Of a stretch of DNA of 64,000 nucleotides, positions 59,313 to 64,000 are shown piece after piece; the first letter of the stretch is position 1; every line of letters begins with the position of its first letter. The notes beneath the pieces are model-generated. The model did no database searches. It was not told the DNA's origin and saw nothing but the letters and a program-made list of their open reading frames with translations. The stretch comes from Acidobacteriota bacterium (GTDB taxonomy: Bacteria > Acidobacteriota > Terriglobia > Acidiferrales > UBA7541), in assembly GCA_013289825.1 (NCBI GenBank), contig JABCZF010000008.1:78762-142761 (forward strand), given 5' to 3'. The position numbers and the translations under genes are program-made.

Positions 59313-59394
59313 CAAGACACCTCGTTCTTCCTGGACTAACGGCCGGAAAGACTGCGTGTCATCGCCCCGCGGCTGCCACCGCGGGGTTTTTCTT
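59313..59394 (+). ncRNA. Candidate small RNA with own promoter and terminator
   Basis: TTGACA at 59278-59283 and TAGTCT at 59301-59306 are 17 bp apart, and a perfect terminator ends at 59394, which would give a transcript of about 80 nt. No plus-strand gene precedes the terminator. An 84-codon open frame (59275-59529) overlaps, but it has no ribosome-binding site. The RNA does not look like a tRNA, 4.5S RNA or 6S RNA to me. The -10 box is weak. Confidence 0.25.
59365..59394 (+). terminator. Rho-independent terminator on plus strand
   Basis: CCCCGCGG (59365-59372) pairs with CCGCGGGG (59379-59386) around CTGCCA, followed by TTTTTCTT (59387-59394). It stands in a gap that has no plus-strand gene before it (queA ended 700 bp earlier), hence the small-RNA candidate. 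The rest of 59204-59701 has no supportable gene. Confidence 0.75.
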
Positions 59395-59701
59395 ATAATT
59401 CCTCTGGCCTGCCTGGGCTGCTCTGCGGGCTGCACCTGTATAGACGAAGCGGCCCCCACGAATGTTTCGCTGCCCATCAGATATTCTTCTTTATACTTGC
59501 AGATTATTTGCTTTGTTTCACTTTGGTAATCGTTTTCCACTCTTGCCTAGGTTCGATTTTGTAAAGTTTCTATAAAGAATCGGAATTTCCCGCGAGACCT
59601 TTTTCCTTCTCCTCCGTCAGCCCTTGACGCTTTCCGCGATCCCGCCCGTGCATCGGCTCTCTTCTTCATCTATACTCAATGGCATTTTGCGGATGGCATG
59701 A

Positions 59702-60445
59702 ATGCGCATTCTTGTTCTCAGCGATCTTCACGCAAACGCCACAGCTTTCGCCGCTGCTCTGGATTCTGCGGAAGGCCGCTGGGACGTTTCCGTGTGTCTC
59801 GGCGATGTCGTCGGCTACGGGCCCGATCCACACGAGGTGGTCGCCCGCCTTCGCGAACTCGGCACACAAACCATTCGCGGCAATCATGACAAAGCTGTCG
59901 CCGGCCTCATGGACACCTCCGATTTCAATCCTGTCGCCAAAGCTGCCGTGGATTGGACTCGCGCGCAGTTGAATGCCGAGGATCTCGCGTGGCTCTCCGA
60001 GCTGCCTCACGGCCCACTCGCCTCAGGCGGTATCGTTTTGGTGCACGGCGCGTTTCAAGATGAAGATGAGTACGTCTTCACGCCCGCGCAAGCTCTTGAT
60101 GGCCTTCTCGACTCCACCGCCGAGGTCACTTTTTTCGGCCACACCCATCATCAGGGCGGCTTCTCTTATCGGGATTCCAATCTCGAAGTGCTTCAGATTC
60201 GTCCGCGCGCTTCGGAATCGTGCTCCGCGCTGCGCATCGAACAGCCACGCCGCTATCTCCTCAATCCCGGCTCCATCGGCCAGCCCCGCGATGGTGATCC
60301 CCGCGCAGGCTTTGCTATCGCCGATCTCGAACATCAAACCGTGGAGTTCTGGCGCGTCCCTTACGATATTTCCTCCGTCCAGGAGCGCATGCGCTCTGCC
60401 CATCTTCCCGAACCTCTAGTGCAGCGCCTCATCGTCGGCCGTTAA
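59702..60445 (+). CDS. Calcineurin-like metallophosphoesterase
   Basis: 247 residues. Metal-binding motifs in order: RILVLSDLHANATAFAAAL (DxH), CLGDVVGYGPDPHEVV (GDxxGYG), TIRGNHDKAVAG (GNHD), VLVHGAFQ and TFFGHTHHQGGF (GHTH). The order fits the YfcE/Ser-Thr-phosphatase-like family. Such enzymes hydrolyse phosphoesters, often of nucleotides. The substrate is unknown. Next gene 103 bp downstream. Confidence 0.9.
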   Translation: MRILVLSDLHANATAFAAALDSAEGRWDVSVCLGDVVGYGPDPHEVVARLRELGTQTIRGNHDKAVAGLMDTSDFNPVAKAAVDWTRAQLNAEDLAWLSELPHGPLASGGIVLVHGAFQDEDEYVFTPAQALDGLLDSTAEVTFFGHTHHQGGFSYRDSNLEVLQIRPRASESCSALRIEQPRRYLLNPGSIGQPRDGDPRAGFAIADLEHQTVEFWRVPYDISSVQERMRSAHLPEPLVQRLIVGR

Positions 60446-60548
60446 AAATAGGCTGCTCGCATGCCGGTTGTTTTCTCACGCCGCCGTTTCTCACACCCGC
60501 TTGACGCCCGGCAATTTTCAGGCCAGCATCGTCCTTTCACCCGTTTCC

Positions 60549-61064
60549 ATGCCTGACACTCTGCAAATCGAGACCACCGATCAGCCGCAGCCAAAAACGG
60601 GCCGCTCCTGGATCGCCTGGATGGGCGCTGCCACGGTCGCCATCGCCCTCGCCATTGTGATGTGGCCCGGGGCCGAGCGCCGTCCCCTTTCCAGAACGCG
60701 CGAATCGCATCTTCCCTTCGGCTCCGCCGAGCAGGCCTACGCTCCAACCCTTCAAATTGAAAACCTGGCTCTCAGCCGCGCCGAAAATTTTCTAAATCAA
60801 GAGGTCACCACCCTCGCAGGCAGCCTCACAAATGCTGGCAATCTCCCACTAACGAACGTCGAGCTCACCGTCGAATTTTCTGACCAGCTCGGCCAAATCG
60901 TTCTGCGCGAATCTCGCGCCGTGTTCGCGCCTCAAACGTCTCCGTTTGCTCCCGGCGAACGCCGCGACTTCGAAGTCTCCTTCGAGCACATCCCTTCTTC
61001 CTGGAACATTCAGCAGCCCCTCGTCCGCGTCTCCGGTATCCTGTTTACTTCTAATAAAGAATAA
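60549..61064 (+). CDS. Membrane-anchored protein with FxLYD/DUF2393-like domain
   Basis: 171 residues from the ATG at 60549; the frame is open to 60468 without coding character. A transmembrane helix (WIAWMGAATVAIALAIVMWP) follows a short polar N-terminus. Then comes a beta-sandwich: LSRAENFLNQEVTTLAGSL, NAGNLPLTNVELTVEFSDQL, FAPGERRDFEVSFEHIPSSW. The internal pattern (L-x-G-x-L-x-N-x-G, V-x-F-x-D-x-x-G) fits the FxLYD family. Function unknown; presumably extracytoplasmic. Confidence 0.75.
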   Translation: MPDTLQIETTDQPQPKTGRSWIAWMGAATVAIALAIVMWPGAERRPLSRTRESHLPFGSAEQAYAPTLQIENLALSRAENFLNQEVTTLAGSLTNAGNLPLTNVELTVEFSDQLGQIVLRESRAVFAPQTSPFAPGERRDFEVSFEHIPSSWNIQQPLVRVSGILFTSNKE

Positions 61065-61749
61065 TTTCCTCTCATTAGTTTTCTGTATGCTTCCCGGCGT
61101 GGGCCCATCCACTGAACTCGAAGCTTGTATCAAGGAGTTCACCGCGGATGGCGCGATCGAGATTTCGCGAGAATGGCGGGTGTGTCGCCCCCATCGCGGG
61201 ACGCTCCTGGGACGTTCAGCGCGCCGCGGAGAAGCCTCTCCTCCTCCCGTGGTCGGAGAATCACAATCTAACGCGCGGCGTTCTTGCCATCACCGATCAT
61301 TCCGATTCGGAAGTCAAGATACTTGGCTTGTTCCCCGTCGCGAAGCGCAAGCGCCACTCGATGCTTCGCGCTCCGCTCGCGATCCAGTCGTGGTCCTCTC
61401 CCCAGGTGCGGTCACTATCCATCCCATCGCGCAGGCACGGGAAGTTTGCGCTTTCGCGGTCTCGCGTTTGCTCGTTGGGACGATGGCCCATCTTCTTCGG
61501 GTGTCCCGAGCTCCGCGGACACGCTTGGGCGTTTCTCTCTCGGGAACTGGAAAGCACACGAGTCGGCTTGGCGGAAAGCTGCCGGCGCAACTGCCGGGTT
61601 CACGTTCCCAAGCGGACAGTTCTTCTCGTCTCCGTCTCGGCGCTCTCGGCTCTGCCGCTTTTCGCCATATTCTCTTGCTTGGGATAATGTCCTGTTCTGG
61701 ATTCCCCCGGCACAGTAGAATTGTCTCTCCTAGCCTTCAGGAGCGCATA
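61065..61749 (+). other. Region with possible decayed or uncharacterised coding sequence
   Basis: 685 bp between the FxLYD-like and STAS genes. All three plus frames stay open for long stretches, for example 61148-61687 (179 codons, GVLAITDHSDSEVKILGLFP near residue 44) and 61284-61718 (LGRFSLGNWKAHESAWRKA). None of them carries a domain I can name or a clear ribosome-binding site, and the protein-like stretches lie in different frames. This suggests either a gene broken by frameshifts or chance openness in GC-rich DNA. I cannot decide. Confidence 0.3.
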
Positions 61750-62124
61750 TTGGACTTTTCCGCCACTATCCGGCATTCGGGACAAGCTTCTCTCATCGAT
61801 CTTCATGGCCGTCTCACATTTTTCGAAGTTGGCGTTCTGCGTGAAAACGTCACGCGCCTACTGGGCGAAGGCCACAAGTATATCGTCCTCAATTTGAGCG
61901 CCCTGCAATACCTCGACAGCTCTGGCGTTGGCGAGCTGGCGCGTATGTATGCAATGGTGCTGAAGAGCGGTGGTGAAATGAAGGTTGTGGGCTTATCCCG
62001 CAACATCGAGAACATTCTGAAGATCACCCACCTCCACCAGGTCCTCCCGGAATTCCCCGACGAAGAAGCCGCGTTAGAAAGTTTCCCCCGCTCCGGCGCC
62101 GATAAATCAACTGGAAACACCTAG
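61750..62124 (+). CDS. STAS-domain anti-sigma-factor antagonist-like protein
   Basis: 124 residues from a TTG at 61750, chosen because AGGAG stands 6 nt upstream and the protein then begins exactly at the STAS fold; an ATG at 61687 would add 21 residues. The STAS core is DFSATIRHSGQASLIDLHGR, then IVLNLSALQYLDSSGVGELA and EMKVVGLSRNIENILKITHL. The DSSG motif keeps the phosphorylatable serine, so regulation by a HPK/RsbW-type kinase and PP2C phosphatase is plausible. Neither is present in this window. The C-terminal tail is proline- and charge-rich. Confidence 0.85.
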   Translation: MDFSATIRHSGQASLIDLHGRLTFFEVGVLRENVTRLLGEGHKYIVLNLSALQYLDSSGVGELARMYAMVLKSGGEMKVVGLSRNIENILKITHLHQVLPEFPDEEAALESFPRSGADKSTGNT

Positions 62125-62165
62125 TAGAAAAGTACGAGAGGGAGAAAAGCATGCCTAAAAGGAGA

Positions 62166-62198
62166 GAAGCAGCTAAGGCGTTGAGCCTTAGCTGCTTC
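62166..62198. repeat. Perfect inverted repeat, 14-bp arms
   Basis: GAAGCAGCTAAGGC (62166-62179) and its complement (62185-62198) flank a 5-nt GTTGA loop, between the convergent STAS and HNH genes. Neither strand has a U-tract directly behind, so it is not a typical terminator. A bidirectional barrier to transcription is possible. Confidence 0.5.
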
Positions 62199-62306
62199 CC
62201 GGGGTGTGTCCTCGAAGTGGTTAGTTATTAATTTAGATGCGTGCCGGCAAAAAAGGTTTCCATTATTTCAAAAAAAACTTGCTGCTGTCTTATCCCGCGA
62301 AAACGC

Positions 62307-62816
62307 TTAATAAAACAGGTACTTACGCCACCGCTCGTCCCGGTGTCCAATAAGCCGCATCAATTGCCTCGAGGTGTGCAGCGTGAATGGCCGCGGCCGC
62401 CGCGCCAACTGGAATCCGGCCTCTTCCGGCGTCCGGTCGCCCTTGCTGTTATTGCAACGGTAGCAGCATGCCACCAGGTTTTCCCACGAAGAACGCCCGC
62501 CGCGCGATCGCGGCACGACATGGTCCAGCGTCAATTCCGAACTGGGAAAAATTCTGCCGCAAAATTGGCAAGTATTCCGGTCTCGCAGCAGTATGTTTTT
62601 CCGCGAAAGCGCCCGGCTCTGCTGCGGAATATGCCGGTACGCCAGCAGTCGAATGACCGACGGCACTTTGTGTGCATGCGCCGCAGAATGCACTTCGGCG
62701 CTGTGCATTTCCTCGGCCTGCGCCACTCCCTTCAGGAGCAGCACCATGGCCCGGCGCACCGCCGTCACATTGATCGGCTCGTAGGTTGCATTGAGCACCA
62801 GCACAGGCTCCTGCAT
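62307..62816 (-). CDS. HNH endonuclease-family protein
   Basis: 169 residues from the ATG at 62816, where the conserved family start [20 protein letters not shown] begins. An in-frame ATG at 62954 would add 46 residues of Pro/Ser-rich sequence. The HNH domain has [40 protein letters not shown] and [13 protein letters not shown], with four cysteines in two CxxC pairs and the catalytic DHVVP. The family is widespread in bacterial chromosomes with unknown role, not clearly a restriction enzyme. It is convergent with the STAS gene. Confidence 0.85.
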   Translation of the reverse strand: MQEPVLVLNATYEPINVTAVRRAMVLLLKGVAQAEEMHSAEVHSAAHAHKVPSVIRLLAYRHIPQQSRALSRKNILLRDRNTCQFCGRIFPSSELTLDHVVPRSRGGRSSWENLVACCYRCNNSKGDRTPEEAGFQLARRPRPFTLHTSRQLMRLIGHRDERWRKYLFY

Positions 62817-63123
62817 CAGCGAGGCCCGCCTCGGCAAGGTTGAGTTGTGGGATCTACTGTCCGGGGGATCCGCGGACCCGGGCGCAGCGACGCTACCCGC
62901 TTCGGGGGCATACCGCCCTCGGAAATCGCCCGACTTTGGCCGGTTTGCGCTCATCGCGCTAGCCTAGGGTCAATTACCCTAAACCACAGGTTACCACTAT
63001 CCGGGGCTGGCAGGGGATTTCTCGGGCGTGGGCTACCGTCAGTGCTAGTACCAACTAGGCTCCCTACTCAAGTGGCGCCCGCGCACCCACCAAGCATCGC
63101 CCCGGGTGGTCATCAACTCATCT
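62817..63123. other. Upstream region of the HNH gene
   Basis: Contains the possible N-terminal extension of the HNH gene (to 62954), then about 170 bp with a small AGGGT/ACCCT hairpin (62967-62981) and TAGTACCA at 63046-63053. No other gene was supported. The flank with the IS200/IS605 remnant starts at 63124. Confidence 0.4.
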
Positions 63124-63299
63124 ACCATTGACATCCTCCACTCCCTTAAGGGAGTCGATTCCTACGGCCTGGTCCCGCTTGGTTTTTGCGGGATGGCTTC
63201 GGTGGGTTCCTCCCACAGCGCCCTTACATCAGGCGAGGACAACGAAGAGGCTTCACTTTTGGGCTGCCCGCCCATAGGTCTCTCGACGAACTGATTTTA
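63124..63299 (-). mobile_element. IS200/IS605-type remnant: TnpB 3' end plus right-end hairpin
   Basis: On the minus strand the frame 63296-63162 encodes a 44-residue tail (NQFVERPMGGQPKSEASS, VRALWEEPTEAIPQKPSG, TRP then stop) of the kind found at the C-terminus of TnpB-type proteins. It is closed off upstream by a TAA at 63297-63299. Past the stop comes a perfect hairpin CTCCCTTAAGGGAG (63141-63154), then GGAGGATGTCAATG, which looks like an IS200/IS605 right end. The catalytic part of TnpB and the transposase TnpA are absent here. I rely on remembered IS sequences, not a search. Confidence 0.6.
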
Positions 63300-63332
63300 G
63301 GATGAGGGATTCAGAAAAGCAAGCTGCGGGCC

Positions 63333-63412
63333 TTACATCCTCGGCCTGAAACGCCGAGGCTTTACGGCCCGAAGGTAAGGTAGCGCCAGCGCGAGCGGAA
63401 CCCTACCTGCCT
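63333..63412 (-). mobile_element. Second IS200/IS605-like end fragment
   Basis: A short minus-strand tail ends at a TAA (63333-63335) with the residues RAVKPRRFRPRM, formed by the hairpin CCTCGGC-CTGAAAC-GCCGAGG (63339-63359). ATGTAAGG follows, another right-end-like arrangement. The tail is open for only about 25 codons. It differs in sequence from the first remnant, so it may be a separate, older insertion. Nothing else was seen up to the DksA-like gene. Confidence 0.4.
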
Positions 63413-63426
63413 ATACCCCAGCGGGG

Positions 63427-63780
63427 CTACAGCAGCCCCTGTTCCATCTTCTCCTGGCAGGTGATGCAGTGCTTGGCCCAGGGTACCGCTTCAAGCCGTT
63501 TCTGCTGCAATTCTTCCTGGCAGTTCGCGCAAACGCCGTATTCATCGGTGTTGATGCGCTTCAGCGCCGCATCGATCATGTTCAGGATCGTGCGGTCCGT
63601 ATTGGTCATGCCGAAGAGGAACTCCTTCGTATAGGAGTTCGCTGCTTTGTCCGCGAGGTCCACCGTCGGATCTTCGTCCGCGGTTCGCCCCTCTTCTTGT
63701 GTGCGTGCGATGGTCTTCATCAACTCCTCGCGCCGTGTCGCTAACTTCTTCTTGTAGTACTCGAGCCTTTTCTTATCCAT
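63427..63780 (-). CDS. DksA/TraR-type zinc-finger protein
   Basis: 117 residues. A coiled-coil N-terminal region (LEYYKKKLATRREELMKTI, EDPTVDLADKAANSYTKEFL) leads to a TraR/DksA four-cysteine zinc finger (YGVCANCQEELQQKRLEAVP, then HCITCQEKMEQGLL). Members bind RNA polymerase in the secondary channel and modulate stringent control, with ppGpp in the case of DksA. The acidic tip residues DxxDLA are present. A palindrome ACTACGTAGT at 63822-63831 lies about 42 bp upstream of the start and could be an operator. Confidence 0.9.
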   Translation of the reverse strand: MDKKRLEYYKKKLATRREELMKTIARTQEEGRTADEDPTVDLADKAANSYTKEFLFGMTNTDRTILNMIDAALKRINTDEYGVCANCQEELQQKRLEAVPWAKHCITCQEKMEQGLL

Positions 63781-63926
63781 GGAAGTCCCGCCCGTCTGTC
63801 TGCTTTCGGGGCCATCTAAAAACTACGTAGTGTAGGCCAGCTCGCCCGGGGTGTCAAGTTAGAGGGGGCCTGTGGGCGCACGTCAGCAGGGTGGCGCTTT
63901 CGAGAAAAGGCGTGATTTTCTCTTTG

Positions 63927-63951
63927 TCCTGCAGTATTATATACTGCAGGA
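63927..63951. promoter_or_regulatory. Strong palindrome overlapping the ribosome-binding site of the last gene
   Basis: Perfect 11-bp arms TCCTGCAGTAT (63927-63937) and ATACTGCAGGA (63941-63951) surround TAT. The right arm overlaps the AGGAGG ribosome-binding site (63948-63953) and ends 9 bp before the ATG at 63961. It could be an operator for an autoregulated repressor, or an RNA hairpin hiding the ribosome-binding site. Confidence 0.6.
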
Positions 63952-63960
63952 GGACCGAGC

Positions 63961-64000
63961 ATGGATGATCTCACACCTGTAGTCCCTTCACGCATTACAC
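63961..64000 (+). CDS. Start of an unidentified gene, cut by the window edge
   Basis: Only 13 codons are visible (MDDLTPVVPSRIT). The start is supported by AGGAGG 7 nt upstream and by the palindrome next to it. The family cannot be told from this much sequence. A regulator is one guess because of the palindrome. Confidence 0.5.
   Translation, partial: MDDLTPVVPSRIT

Noticed and set aside
59235..59540. Minus-strand open frame of 101 codons
   Set aside because: No domain, no clear start signal, and it overlaps a plus-strand terminator; not supported as a gene.
62150..62230. Small 26-codon open frame over the 14-bp inverted repeat (MPKRREAAKALSLSCFPG)
   Set aside because: It could be a small protein, but the only support is a loose ribosome-binding site; the strong inverted repeat explains the sequence better.

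Overview
The window comes from a high-GC Gram-negative chromosome that looks like an acidobacterium, most likely of the Terriglobia/Koribacter type. This is inferred from gene content. The giant TonB-dependent receptor has the acidobacterial N-terminus (GTVTDPSGAVVPNVTV carboxypeptidase-regulatory fold), there is a MacB-like multi-TM permease of the kind these genomes carry in many copies, there are several small secreted proteins of an acidobacterial style, and the F1 operon has two b-type subunits. No rRNA, tRNA, CRISPR array or intact transposon was recognised.

Layout. 1-4.7 kb: two secreted S9 serine peptidases on the minus strand, the first cut by the window edge. 4.7-23.2 kb: a hemicellulose-utilisation region with a TPR lipoprotein-like protein, a 1166-residue TonB-dependent receptor, a second TPR protein, GH51 arabinofuranosidase, a LacI-family regulator, GH67 alpha-glucuronidase and a GH3 beta-glycosidase, interrupted at 14.4-18.1 kb by an MBL-fold hydrolase and small membrane proteins. 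Three near-identical 16-bp sites (consensus CCGYKTACGTTAAC plus two bases) sit in front of the receptor, between GH51 and lacI, and between GH67 and GH3. They are the best evidence that these scattered genes form one regulon. 23.5-30.3 kb: a TlpA-like thioredoxin with an extra Cys-rich tail, a YeiH-type transporter, an M20 amidohydrolase, a membrane-anchored RidA protein and a frameshifted MacB-like permease.

30.8-38.9 kb: a tripartite EmrAB-TolC-type efflux operon whose TolC component carries an N-terminal STAS domain, then an ECF sigma factor with its own terminator, then a BlaI/BlaR1 pair in which the M56 sensor is fused through a Gly-Val repeat to an efflux-adaptor-like domain. 39-43.1 kb: MscS channel, prephenate dehydratase, PAP2 phosphatase and DinB protein. 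43.3-49.4 kb: ATP synthase operon b'-b-delta-alpha-gamma-beta-epsilon, lacking the membrane subunits a and c. 49.5-53.0 kb: glutaredoxin, NagA, small secreted protein, coiled-coil membrane protein and a zinc-finger anti-sigma. 53.2-57.4 kb: a protein quality-control block (HtpX, ClpB, Hsp20). 57.5-64 kb: QueA, a small secreted protein, a candidate small RNA, a phosphoesterase, a STAS protein, an HNH endonuclease, remnants of IS200/IS605 (TnpB) ends, a DksA/TraR zinc-finger protein, and the first codons of a gene preceded by a strong palindrome.

The most unusual items are the STAS-TolC fusion, the BlaR1-adaptor fusion and the shared LacI-type operator. None of these was checked against a database; all family assignments rest on motifs read by eye.
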